Both the position numbers and the translations under genes were made by a program. A stretch of DNA of 20,527 nucleotides from JAGPKI01 sp052034135 (GTDB lineage: Bacteria > Caldisericota > Caldisericia > UBA6126 > JAGPKI01). Where the stretch lies: positions 1 through 20,527 of the forward strand of contig JBPOJC010000097.1 in NCBI GenBank assembly GCA_052034135.1. Direction: 5' to 3'. Below the pieces are notes generated by a model, which saw nothing but the letters and a program-made list of their open reading frames with translations, ran no database searches and had not been told where the DNA came from. Positions 13,914 to 20,527 of the stretch are shown here, piece after piece; the stretch's first letter is position 1; each line of letters opens with the position of its first letter.

Positions 13914-14299
13914 ATATACTGGATGAGAACATTCCAGAAAGCCAAAAGCAGCTTCTTCATAGTTAGAGGATTAAGGTTTGCCAGATTGGCAATGAAATTG
14001 GTCGACAAGGGATGAAAAATGAGGAGATTTTTCCTCTCTTACATCAGTTGGGATCAGTAACATTTTTCAGTCGTGATCTTGGTTTCTACAATTATCGCTA
14101 TTGCCATGAAAGTTATTGTCTTGTCTGTTTGGATGTAGGTCAATACGAGGCGGCTAGCTTTATTAAGCGTTTCCTTAAATATCCTGCATTCAATACAAAG
14201 GCTAAACGTTTGGGTAAAGTGGTTTGTGTGGGACATAGGGAAATACGAATATGGCAACTAAATATTCATAAAGAAGATAAATTAACGTGGCAATCATAA
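13910..14299 (+). pseudogene. DUF5615 PIN-like toxin with early amber codon, pair 1
   Basis: From the ATG overlapping the DUF433 stop, the frame encodes MNILDENIPESQKQLLHS, then TAG at 13964-13966 (codon 19), then RIKVCQIGNEIGRQGMKNEE to the TAA at 14297-14299. FFSRDLGFYN, LDVGQYEAASFIKRFLKYPA and the rest of the family pattern follow. The family normally has Trp where the stop falls, as I remember it, so TGG to TAG is one G-to-A change. The rest of the 129-codon frame is clean. A restart at ATG 14012 would lose the N-terminal acidic residues (D5, E6) expected in the PIN-like active site. A dead toxin is the simplest reading; read-through or recoding is considered in the findings. Confidence 0.85.
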
Positions 14300-14342
14300 A
14301 GTTGTATAAAAAACAACCTTCTATAAGTTGTAAAGTCAATAG

Positions 14343-14855
14343 GATTCTGGATCCCCGATAAAAGATTTCGAGGATGACAGTGAAGGTCATTCCCGCGAAA
14401 GCGGGAATCCAGGGGAAAAGATAATCTGGATCCCCAATCAAGTTGGGGATGACAGTGACAGACAGGAATGTCTATTCTACAAAAAGAAATACTGGATCCC
14501 CGATAAATACATTCGGGGATGACAGTTGTGTGGAATTCGGGGATGACGCCTCCGTCCGTCACGCTGAGGAGCATCTTTCAAGTGACGAAGGAACTCATTT
14601 TTTGTCCCCATGCCAAATAAACCTAAACATTAATAAAAAGCAACAGACAGGAATGTCTGTTTTACACCGAAAAGACAGATGAGGAGATTCTTCGCTTCGC
14701 TCAGAATGACCTGGGTGTGTGGCACTGAGATTCCTCGCTATCGCTCAGAATGACAGGGAAGAGGCACAGAGATTCCTCAAAGCGTGCGCGAAAATACCGC
14801 ACTTCGGAATGACAGTGGAGAGACACTGAGATTACCCACTAACGCTCGGAATGAC
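14343..14855. repeat. Hairpin repeat tract 7
   Basis: TCCCCGATAAAAGATTTCGAGGA, CCCGCGAAAGCGGG (about 14394-14407), ATCCCCAATCAAGTTGGGGAT, a CAGACAGGAATGTCTATTCTAC module, TCCCCGATAAATACATTCGGGGA, composite repeat copy c, then four GAGATTC...GGAATGAC modules. The order hairpin, ATCCCC, CAGACAGG, AAAAGAAATACTGGATCCCC also occurs at about 7855-7990. Confidence 0.9.
14558..14678 (+). repeat. Composite repeat, copy c
   Basis: Same unit as 8066-8186 with a changed first half (CACGCTGAGGAGCATCTTTC...GACGAAGGAACTC), linker TTGTCCCCATGCCAAATAAA, CCTAAACATTAATAAAAAGC, palindrome AACAGACAGGAATGTCTGTT and TTACACCGAAAAGACAGATG. Confidence 0.88.
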
Positions 14856-14906
14856 AAAAAAGGGAAGGGTTATGGATATGTATAAAATATTGCTATAAAA
14901 TTCACT

Positions 14907-14934
14907 TTGACTTATAAAAACCCTACATTATAAT
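14907..14934 (+). promoter_or_regulatory. Promoter of the DUF4143 ATPase gene
   Basis: TTGACT (14907-14912), 16 bases, TATAAT (14929-14934), about 63 bases before the ATG at 14998. It starts right after the repeat tract ends. Confidence 0.7.
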
Positions 14935-14997
14935 AAATATGAAATATGCGAATATATTTGCATTTTATATATAAATAATGTAGAGGTTAGCAACATA

Positions 14998-16305
14998 ATG
15001 TATAGATTATTAATGGACGAACTCATAAAATGGAAAAACAATAAAGATAGAAAACCATTAATCCTAAAAGGGATTCGTCAATGTGGAAAAACTTATTTAC
15101 TTAGAGAGTTTGGTGAAAAATACTATACTGATATCGCTTATTTTAATTTTGAAGGTAATGAATCACTTCAGGACAGATTTGAAAGAGATCTTGATTGCAG
15201 TAGAATTATCGAAGAGTTAAGCATACTCCGTGGTAAGCCAATCAAAAAAGAGGAGACACTCATCATTTTTGATGAGATTCAATTCTGCAATAAAGCACTA
15301 TCTTCACTAAAATACTTTTGTGAAAATATGCCAGGATATCATATAGTTTCTGCAGGATCCTTGCTTGGAATTGCATTATCAAAACCTCTGCCCTTTCCTG
15401 TTGGCAAGGTTTATTTTCTAACTCTCTACCCTATGAGTTTTTATGAATTTTTGTTGGCTAATGGCGAAGATATGCTCTGTGAATATTTACAAGAACTTCC
15501 AAATAATGAAGTTGTATCCGCTCTATTCACTGACAAGTTAGAAAATTATTTGAGGTCATATTATATTACTGGTGGTATGCCAGAAGTTGTTGATAAGTGG
15601 GTAAAAACTAAGGATATTTCCCTTATAGAAGATATACAAAAGAAAATATTGGATAGTTATGAGCTTGATTTTGCAAAGCATGCACCTATAAAAGATTATC
15701 CTAAATTGTCCCTTATATGGAAGTCAATACCAAACCAGCTTTCCAGGGAAAATAATAAATTTATGTATAGTAACGTAAAAAAGGGGTTAAGAGGAAAGGA
15801 TCTTGAAGATGCTCTTCAGTGGCTTATAAGTGCTGGGTTAGTATATAGAGTATCAAGAATAGAAAAACCATTTATACCTCTCGAAGCCCATGCAGATCAA
15901 GTCTATTTTAAATTATATATGCCTGATATTGGATTACTTCGTAAAGTTGCAGGGTTGCCTGCAGGAGCTATCCTTGAAAAAAACAATTTATTTACAGAAT
16001 TTAAGGGTGCTTTAACAGAAAATTATGTTCTGTGTGAACTAATAAAAATAAATAACGGAAATATATATTACTGGAAATCTCAAAATATTGCCGAGGTAGA
16101 TTTTGTGATAGGTTTTGGCACAAAAATCATTCCGATTGAAGTAAAGTCAGAACGTAATACTAAATCAAGAAGTCTTACTGAATATCGCAAGAGGTACAAC
16201 CCGGAGATATCACTATTAATTTCCATGAATAATATAAGTGGAGAAAAGATAAAAAATATTCCTCTTTATTTATTATGGAAAATAAAGGATTATTGTGGGG
16301 GTTAA
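14998..16305 (+). CDS. AAA ATPase with DUF4143 C-terminal domain
   Basis: 435 residues. The N-terminal AAA_14-type P-loop domain shows Walker A GIRQCGKT at 25-32, Walker B LIIFDE at 88-93 and the sensor-like SAGSLLG that is typical of this family. The middle carries YYITGGMPEVVDKW. The C-terminal DUF4143 part includes LKLYMPDIGLLRK-like text (YFKLYMPDIGLLRKVAG) and a PD-(D/E)xK-like end: AEVDFVI around 365-371 and IPIEVKS around 374-380, with D368, E379 and K381 (approximate) as candidate metal and catalytic residues. Function is not established; members are multicopy, mobile and scattered in the genomes of many bacteria and archaea. The gene stands alone between two repeat tracts with its own promoter and looks intact. 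Its start is supported only by position after GTAGAGGTTAG. Confidence 0.9.
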   Translation: MYRLLMDELIKWKNNKDRKPLILKGIRQCGKTYLLREFGEKYYTDIAYFNFEGNESLQDRFERDLDCSRIIEELSILRGKPIKKEETLIIFDEIQFCNKALSSLKYFCENMPGYHIVSAGSLLGIALSKPLPFPVGKVYFLTLYPMSFYEFLLANGEDMLCEYLQELPNNEVVSALFTDKLENYLRSYYITGGMPEVVDKWVKTKDISLIEDIQKKILDSYELDFAKHAPIKDYPKLSLIWKSIPNQLSRENNKFMYSNVKKGLRGKDLEDALQWLISAGLVYRVSRIEKPFIPLEAHADQVYFKLYMPDIGLLRKVAGLPAGAILEKNNLFTEFKGALTENYVLCELIKINNGNIYYWKSQNIAEVDFVIGFGTKIIPIEVKSERNTKSRSLTEYRKRYNPEISLLISMNNISGEKIKNIPLYLLWKIKDYCGG

Positions 16306-16368
16306 ACCTCCTATGTATAGATGAAGACCAGAGTAGTTCGTCTGGATTTGTTCATGTGATTTATGCGG

Positions 16369-16390
16369 GGGTGAACCTATGTGTTCACCC
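16369..16390 (+). terminator. Hairpin downstream of the ATPase gene
   Basis: GGGTGAAC (16369-16376), loop CTATGT, GTTCACCC (16383-16390), a perfect 8-bp stem 63 bases after the stop codon. No U-run follows, so it is not a textbook intrinsic terminator. A smaller CCAGA-N8-TCTGG stem lies just upstream at about 16328-16345. Either may protect or end the transcript. It does not match the repeat modules. Confidence 0.45.
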
Positions 16391-16446
16391 ATTGAATCAT
16401 TATGGTAGACACAGAAGAAATACCCCCTATAGGAATAAAAAGATTA

Positions 16447-16945
16447 GATGAGGAGATTCCTCGCTTCGCTCAGAAAGACAGTGCGGGGGCACGGGAATTC
16501 CTTGGTACGTGTGCGAGAATACCGCACTTCGGAATGACATCCACACCGTCACCCTGAGGAGCATCTTCCCAGCGACGAAGGGTCTCCTTCACCATAATAG
16601 TACCTGTCAAAACCAGAAATGGCCTGGATCCCCGATAAAAGATTTCGGGGATGACATTCTCTCCGTCACCCTGAGGAGCGTATCTAAAAGCGACGAAGGG
16701 TCTCATACCCCCAGTCATCCTGAGGTAGCGTTTTCTTAAGCGACCGAAGGAACTCCTTCTCTCAGTAATACCTATCAAAACAAAAATTGGTCTGGATCCC
16801 CGATAAAAGATTTCGGGGATGACAGTTGTGTGAAGTTCGGGGATGACAATACAGAGATTCTTCGCTTCGCTCAGAAAGACAAAAAAGGATGAGGAAGCGT
16901 ATCTTGTGTATTTAGCGACCGAAGGAACTCCTTCGCTCTGAAATG
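16447..16945. repeat. Hairpin repeat tract 8
   Basis: GAGATTCCTCGCTTCGCTCAGAAAGAC, a GTGCGAGAATACCGCAC module, CACCCTGAGGAGCATCTTCCCAGCGACGAAGGGTCTCC, then a linker ACCATAATAGTACCTGTCAA and TCCCCGATAAAAGATTTCGGGGA, twice. The sub-order CACCGTCACCCTGAGGAGC, ACCATAATAGTACCTGTC, CCCCGATAAAAGA is found again at about 19613-19720. No gene is supported. Confidence 0.9.
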
Positions 16946-17011
16946 CTAAAATGCATTTTAAAAAATAACAAGGAAGCAGATATTAAAGTTTAAGAAGTTG
17001 GAAAAAAGCTT

Positions 17012-17088
17012 AAAATAGCTTGAAAAGTTATTATGTAATAGAGTAAAATTTTAATGTTATAATAGTCTTAAAAGTAAAGTTATAACTT
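17012..17088 (+). promoter_or_regulatory. Control region of DUF433/DUF5615 pair 2
   Basis: Holds the 18-base string AAAATAGCTTGAAAAGTT (17012-17029) shared with pair 1, and a perfect 12-base palindrome AAGTTATAACTT (17077-17088), which could be an operator. TATAAT boxes occur at about 17057 and 17094 but neither has a clear -35, so I do not assign a start site. Confidence 0.45.
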
Positions 17089-17127
17089 ATTTTTATAATA
17101 TTAGAGATTATTAAAAAGGAGGAGAGA

Positions 17128-17373
17128 ATGGAGCAAAAACAATTACTCAATTGTATTGTTTTAAACCCTAAAATTATGGCAGGAAAACCAATCATTAGAG
17201 GTACACGATTAACTGTACAATATATTTTGAACCTTTTAGTGCATGGATCAACTATTGATGAGATACTTCAAGAATATAAAGGATTAACAAAAGAAGATAT
17301 ATTAGCCTGTTTATTATATGCTGCTGAAGTACTTGAAGATACAACATTTATGCCTTTGGTAGAGACAGCATAA
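17128..17373 (+). CDS. DUF433 antitoxin, pair 2
   Basis: 81 residues, a diverged second DUF433: IVLNPKIMAGKPIIRGTRLTVQYILNLLVHGSTIDEILQEYKGLTKEDILACLLYAAEVLED. GGAGGAG lies five to six bases before the ATG. The protein is only distantly similar to the copy at 13659, and the toxins of the two pairs belong to different branches, so this is not a recent duplication. The toxin gene begins two bases after the stop. The antitoxin is intact. Confidence 0.9.
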   Translation: MEQKQLLNCIVLNPKIMAGKPIIRGTRLTVQYILNLLVHGSTIDEILQEYKGLTKEDILACLLYAAEVLEDTTFMPLVETA

Positions 17374-17375
17374 AT

Positions 17376-17735
17376 ATGCGTTTTCTTGTTGATGAGTGTA
17401 CTGGTCCTGCTGTTGCTAAATAGCTAAAAAATTTACAACATGAAGTATTTTCTGTTTATGATGAAGCTCGTGGCTTAGATGATGAAAGTATTATTAAGAA
17501 GGCAAACCTTGAGAAATACATTTTAATTACCAATGATAAGGATTTTGGAGAGCTTGTATTCCGTATGAGAAAACCGCACAAAGGTATAATTCTTTTACGA
17601 TTAGAGGACGAACGTCCAGAGAATAAAATCGCTGTATTGAAACGAGTATTAGAATATTATTCTGATAGTCTTACTAATAATTTTACTATTGCGACTGAAA
17701 AAACTATTCGTATAGTTTCCGAAAATGTGATTTAA
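17376..17735 (+). pseudogene. DUF5615 PIN-like toxin with early amber codon, pair 2
   Basis: The frame reads MRFLVDECTGPAVAK, TAG at 17421-17423 (codon 16), then LKNLQHEVFSVYDEARGLDD, ILITNDKDFGELVFR, IILLRLEDERPENKIAVLKR and on to the TAA at 17733-17735. The family normally has Trp in AVAKWL, as I remember it, so this is again a single TGG to TAG change. VDE (residues 5-7) and TNDKDFGE carry the acidic residues expected of a PIN-like nuclease. The remaining 103 codons are open and well conserved, so the lesion is young or tolerated. No ATG lies soon after the stop for a useful restart. Confidence 0.87.
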
Positions 17736-17752
17736 GAATAATACTCTTTTCC

Positions 17753-17875
17753 GTCACACTGAGGAATGCTTTTTACTGTGGTGAAGTGTCTCCTTCTTTT
17801 ACCCCCATTTCAAATAAACCTAAACATTAATAAAAAGTAACAGACAGGAATGTCTGTTTTACACCGAAAAGACAG
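17753..17875 (+). repeat. Composite repeat, copy d
   Basis: Same unit as 8066-8186; the first half is diverged (CACACTGAGGAATGC...GTGAAGTGTCTCC) while the linker, CCTAAACATTAATAAAAAGT, the AACAGACAGGAATGTCTGTT palindrome and the right end are preserved. It begins 17 bases after the DUF5615 stop. Confidence 0.87.
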
Positions 17876-17996
17876 ATGAGGAGATTCTTCGCTTCGCTCA
17901 GAAAGACGGAAAGGGGTCATTCCCGCGAAAGTGGGAATCCAGAAACAAAAGAATATGGATCCCCGATAAAAGATTTCGGGGATGACAACCTCTTCC

Positions 17997-18119
17997 GTCA
18001 CCCTGAGGAGCGCTCATTTTAGCGACGAAGGGTCTCCTTCTTTTACCCTCATGCGAAATAAACCTAAACATTAATAAAAAGTAACAGACAGGAATGTCTG
18101 TTTTACACCGAAAAGAAAG
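17997..18119 (+). repeat. Composite repeat, copy e
   Basis: Same unit as 8066-8186: CACCCTGAGGAGCGCTCATT...GACGAAGGGTCTCC, linker TTTTACCCTCATGCGAAATA, the AACAGACAGGAATGTCTGTT palindrome and TTACACCGAAAAGAAAGATG. Confidence 0.88.
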
Positions 18120-18248
18120 ATGAGGAGATTCCTCAAGACGTGTGCAAAAGACGCACTTCGAAATGACGAAAAGGAGTGAGGAATGACCATTCCTCTCCCG
18201 TCTTCCTGAGTGAGCGTAAGCGACCGAAGGAACTCTTTTTTTGTATGC

Positions 18249-18458
18249 TTACTTTTTTTCTTTAATTTCGGTATATATTTCTTCAGCAGTTTTTTCCTCA
18301 AACACTTTTTCTTTAATCTCAAGATAATCTACTTTTTGATACATAAATTCTTTGATGAAATAAGCAGTCTTTTCAATTCCTAATTGATCCAAGATTATGC
18401 TAATAACTTGAGTTTTAACTTCCTCGCCTTGCGGAATTACTAATTTATCATTAATCAT
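18249..18458 (-). CDS. Small partner of the PIN toxin, putative antitoxin
   Basis: 69 residues from ATG at 18458, chosen because GAGGAGG lies nine bases upstream; longer in-frame starts inside the PIN gene have no such site. The sequence (NDKLVIPQGEEVKTQVISIILDQLGIEKTAYFIKEFMYQKVDYLEIKEKVFEEKTAEEIYTEIKEKK) has helices and a charged C-terminal tail but no family I recognise. Its start overlaps the PIN stop by eight bases, so translation is coupled. Position suggests an antitoxin in the unusual second place. Its stop lies against a repeat tract. Confidence 0.7.
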   Translation of the reverse strand: MINDKLVIPQGEEVKTQVISIILDQLGIEKTAYFIKEFMYQKVDYLEIKEKVFEEKTAEEIYTEIKEKK

Positions 18459-18897
18459 TTTTATTTTCCTCCTCAAGTATATTAAGGATAAATTCTACAG
18501 GGTTCTTAACTAAAATTATACCCTTGTATCTTTTTATTATTCTATTATCACAAGTTAAGAAATATTCTGCTCCTGCTCTTTCAGCACAGGCAAGATGTAA
18601 TGCATCTAAACCTCTAATTCCTAACTTTTCTATCTCTTTAGCTCTTTCTAATATCTTTTCATCTAATTTTTGAAACTGTTTGGCGTTTTTAATTATTGAA
18701 CTCACAAACAATTTTCTCTCTTCATAAGGATTCCTGTCATTTTCATAGGTCAGCACCTCAGAAGAAATAAGCTCAAAATAGTCTTTTTCAATTAATGAAA
18801 ATATTAATAATGATGCTGTTGCTTCGAGATATATTCTTGCTTTGGTTTGGTCATCAAATATTTTATTAATCGTACTCGTGTCTAAATAAATTTTCAT
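18451..18897 (-). CDS. PIN-domain (VapC-like) ribonuclease toxin
   Basis: 148 residues with a full PIN acidic set: D6 in MKIYLDTSTIN, E47 in SSEVLTYE, D98 in RGLDALHLACAE and D117 in FLTCDNRIIK. PIN toxins of this type cleave RNA in a metal-dependent way. The ORF is intact. It is the first gene of a two-gene minus-strand unit with the small gene at 18249-18458, the reverse of the usual antitoxin-toxin order. GGAG lies 11-14 bases before the ATG. Upstream there are TATAAT-like boxes at about 18970-18985 but no convincing -35. A longer plus-strand ORF over its start region (18896-19102) is spurious. Confidence 0.88.
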   Translation of the reverse strand: MKIYLDTSTINKIFDDQTKARIYLEATASLLIFSLIEKDYFELISSEVLTYENDRNPYEERKLFVSSIIKNAKQFQKLDEKILERAKEIEKLGIRGLDALHLACAERAGAEYFLTCDNRIIKRYKGIILVKNPVEFILNILEEENKND

Positions 18898-19035
18898 GAT
18901 TTATATTTACTCCAAAATAAGTAACTTTCGTTCGTATGTTTCAAATATTCTTCAAAGATTCATATTATATGCTTTCATTATAATATTTTTCATAGAGAAA
19001 ACAAACTGCCATATTATAAAAACACAGAGGATTAA

Positions 19036-19840
19036 AAGAGGAGATTCCTCAGTACGTGTGCGAAAAGACGCACTTCGGAATGACGGTGGCGTGGCACTGT
19101 AATCCCTTATTATGTGTATGATGGTGCTGGACTTTAAGAATATCGAAGAAACTTCATGATTCAACAGGAGCGAGGAATGACACCACCCACCGTCACCCTG
19201 AGGAGCGTATCTAAAAGCGACGAAGGGTCTCCTCTTCTCTGTATCCTTACAGATATATTCGGGAATTAAAATAAACAGACAAGAATGTTTGTAATATAAG
19301 AAAAATTGGTCTGGATCCCCGATAAAAGAGTTCGGGGATGACAATACAGAGATTCTTCGCTTACGCTCAGAATGACGGGAGAGGGGTCATTCCCGCGAAA
19401 GCGGGAATCCATGATTAGAAATAAGGTCTGGATCCCCGATAAAAGATTTCGGGGATGACAGTTGTGTGTATTTTGGGGATGACAGTTTTTACTCTGGATC
19501 CCCGATAAATACATTCGGGGATGACAGTTGTGTGGAATTCGGGGATGACAAGAAGAAGAAAAGAGGAGATTCCTCGGGACGTGTGCAAAAGACGCACTTC
19601 GGAATGACATCCACACCGTCACCCTGAGGAGCATCTTCCCGGCGACGAAGGGTCTCCTTCACCATAATAGTACCTGTCAAAACCAGAATTGGTCTAGATC
19701 CCCGATAAAAGAGTTCGGGGATGACAATACAGAGATTCTTCGCTTCGCTCAGAATGACCGATTAGGGGCGAGGAGATTCCTCGCTAACGCTCAGAAAGAC
19801 GAAAAAGGATGAGGGAGCGTATTATGCTTTGTAAGAATCT
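19036..19840. repeat. Hairpin repeat tract 10
   Basis: GAGATTCCTCAGTACGTGTGCG...CGCAC module, long repeat L copy 2, CACCCTGAGGAGCGTATC...GACGAAGGGTCTCC, an eroded CAGACAAGAATGTTTG unit, several TCCCCGATAAAAGA...TCGGGGA modules (about 19317, 19435, 19499 and 19699), CCCGCGAAAGCGGG (about 19394-19407), and GAGATTCTTCGC modules. All long ORFs on the minus strand here are module translations. Confidence 0.9.
19071..19179. repeat. Long repeat L, copy 2
   Basis: Near-identical to 7571-7690 but lacking nine bases close to its right end (CAACAGGAGCGAGGAATGAC against CAACAAGAGCGAGATATGCG). Both copies are entered from a CACTTCGGAATGACGGTGG hairpin half and leave into a CACCCTGAGG module. Confidence 0.85.
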
Positions 19841-19893
19841 CATCATTTAATGCACAATATATAAACCTCTTTCAAATATTGAGAGGTATTTTA

Positions 19894-20154
19894 CTATTGA
19901 TATGCATCTCTGCGATGTCTTACATGAAAAATTGTTACAATTTTTTCTCGATTATTAACTTGATATATTACTCTATATTCTCCAATTTTAACTCTATAAC
20001 TTTGTTTTGAGTTTTTCAATTTTCGATAACCTTTAGGAAATGGATTCTCTGCAAAAGCCTCAACAGCTATAATAATTTTAGAAACATACTGTGAATCAAT
20101 GTTTCTTAATTCACGAACAGCTGACTTTTTCCAAAATATTTCATAGGAGTCCAT
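19894..20154 (-). CDS. RelE-family mRNA interferase toxin
   Basis: 86 residues from ATG at 20154. A longer frame from 20184 starts inside the antitoxin and adds nothing typical. Strong RelE features: YEIFWKKSAVRELRNIDSQ, IIIAVEAFAENPFPKGYRKLK, YRVKIGEYRVIYQVNNREKI and the terminal VRHRRDAYQ. The Arg- and His-rich C-terminus is the family's catalytic and RNA-binding end, and it is complete. RelE toxins cleave mRNA in the ribosomal A site. The start overlaps the antitoxin stop by 14 bases. Confidence 0.92.
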   Translation of the reverse strand: MDSYEIFWKKSAVRELRNIDSQYVSKIIIAVEAFAENPFPKGYRKLKNSKQSYRVKIGEYRVIYQVNNREKIVTIFHVRHRRDAYQ

Positions 20155-20332
20155 CTTTTTTAAGTTGCTTTTTAAGCTCCTCAAAACTTATTGTTGGTTC
20201 ATCACGACGCTCAGCAATAATTGTAAGATCATGGATGTCTTCTAAAAGTTCTTTGTATTTATTAATTGGGAGAATTATAGCTTTTTTCTGCCCTTTGTTA
20301 TCTATTACATATTGTTCATTGAGTTTCTTCAT
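20141..20332 (-). CDS. Phd/RelB-like antitoxin
   Basis: 63 residues: NEQYVIDNKGQKKAIILPINKYKELLEDIHDLTIIAERRDEPTISFEELKKQLKKDGLL. The QYVIDNKG-KKAIILPI-KYKELLEDI text is typical of antitoxins paired with RelE toxins, and the C-terminal SFEELKKQLKKDG segment is a common toxin-binding ending. AAAGGAG precedes the ATG at good distance. It is first in its operon, downstream of the promoter at 20370-20397. Confidence 0.88.
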   Translation of the reverse strand: MKKLNEQYVIDNKGQKKAIILPINKYKELLEDIHDLTIIAERRDEPTISFEELKKQLKKDGLL

Positions 20333-20369
20333 AATAATATCTCCTTTAAAATCTCTCTTATTCTTACAT

Positions 20370-20397
20370 ATTTTAGCAAATAGTTAGTAATACACAA
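20370..20397 (-). promoter_or_regulatory. Promoter of the relE operon
   Basis: On the minus strand TTGTGT (20392-20397), 16 bases, TAAAAT (20370-20375), about 38 bases before the antitoxin ATG. No clear palindrome overlaps it. Confidence 0.6.
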
Positions 20398-20491
20398 GAT
20401 GGCGAATTACTTCATTTAAAATCTGGACGAAAATAATTCATTTCTTCACTTAAAAAAAATTGATAAGAAAGGAGAAATTCAGTATAACAAA

Positions 20492-20519
20492 CCTCCTGTA
20501 GCACTCTAACCACAGGAGG
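20492..20519 (-). terminator. Hairpin at right edge
   Basis: CCTCCTGT (20492-20499) and ACAGGAGG (20512-20519) make a perfect 8-bp stem with a 12-base loop. On the minus strand the stem is followed by TTTGTTATA, so it could end a transcript entering from the right. On the plus strand the flank is not U-rich. The stretch 20398-20491 shows nothing else I can support. Confidence 0.4.
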
Positions 20520-20527
20520 ATATATTG

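Larger units (their letters stand above)
17745..18240. repeat. Hairpin repeat tract 9
   Basis: Two composite repeats (copies d and e) separated by GAGATTCTTCGCTTCGCTCAGAAAGAC, CCCGCGAAAGTGGG and TCCCCGATAAAAGATTTCGGGGA, then a GTGTGCAAAAGACGCAC module and CTTCCTGAGTGAGCGTAAGCGACCGAAGGAACTC. The tract runs up to within ten bases of the stop of the minus-strand gene at 18249. Confidence 0.9.

Noticed and set aside
14202..14574. Minus-strand ORFs over the DUF5615 gene end and tract 7
   Set aside because: Shadows of the toxin frame plus repeat translations.
13964..17423. Genome-wide reassignment of TAG
   Set aside because: TAG ends wbpI at 1934-1936 and the RelE/ParE toxin at 9334-9336 at the expected lengths, so it is an ordinary stop here.
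18896..19102. 68-codon plus-strand ORF beside the PIN gene
   Set aside because: AT-rich upstream DNA of the PIN gene followed by repeat; no family pattern.

Overview
The window is about 20.5 kb of AT-rich bacterial DNA. Genes are low in G+C, and the intergenic repeat tracts are visibly richer in G+C. Many genes have AGGAGG-type ribosome binding sites and sigma70-type promoters. No rRNA, tRNA, transposase, integrase or CRISPR array was recognised. The sugar pathway points to a surface polysaccharide or glycoprotein. The hairpin repeats resemble those scattered through many uncultivated or host-restricted bacterial genomes. The sequence alone does not support a phylum assignment.

Region 1 (839-7288) is a sugar-nucleotide locus. 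Five genes match the set that makes UDP-2,3-diacetamido-2,3-dideoxy-D-mannuronic acid (UDP-ManNAc3NAcA) in Pseudomonas aeruginosa: wbpI (2-epimerase), wbpE (PLP aminotransferase), wbpD (hexapeptide acetyltransferase), wbpA (6-dehydrogenase) and, tail to tail on the other strand, wbpB (Gfo/Idh 3-dehydrogenase). A HicB-like orphan antitoxin gene sits between wbpD and wbpA. Both wbpE and wbpA are interrupted by in-frame, stop-free blocks of the same palindromic repeats that fill the intergenic DNA: 67 codons in wbpE and roughly 110 in wbpA.

Region 2 (about 7400-20400) is a chain of toxin-antitoxin (TA) or TA-like cassettes separated by dense repeat tracts. In order: ParD/RelE-like (8849-9336), Phd/YoeB-like (9885-10395), a DUF2283 gene with a small nuclease-like partner (11572-12104, minus), MazE/MazF (12456-13037), DUF433/DUF5615 (13659-14299), a lone AAA ATPase of the DUF4143 type (14998-16305), a second DUF433/DUF5615 (17128-17735), PIN toxin plus small partner (18249-18897, minus) and RelE plus Phd-like antitoxin (19894-20332, minus). 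Three toxins look disabled by one base each. Both DUF5615 genes have an early TAG where the family is expected to have TGG (Trp). mazF has ATA where ATG is expected. The antitoxins are open.

The repeats cover about 6 kb, near 30% of the window. They are a mosaic of short hairpin modules that mostly share the ends GTCA(T/C) and GGATC/GAATC, joined in recurring orders. Two larger recurrent units are also present: a composite of about 120-125 bp in five copies, and a segment of about 110 bp in two copies. The most unusual aspects are the repeats inside conserved enzymes, the alternation of TA cassettes with hairpin arrays, and the three parallel single-base toxin lesions.
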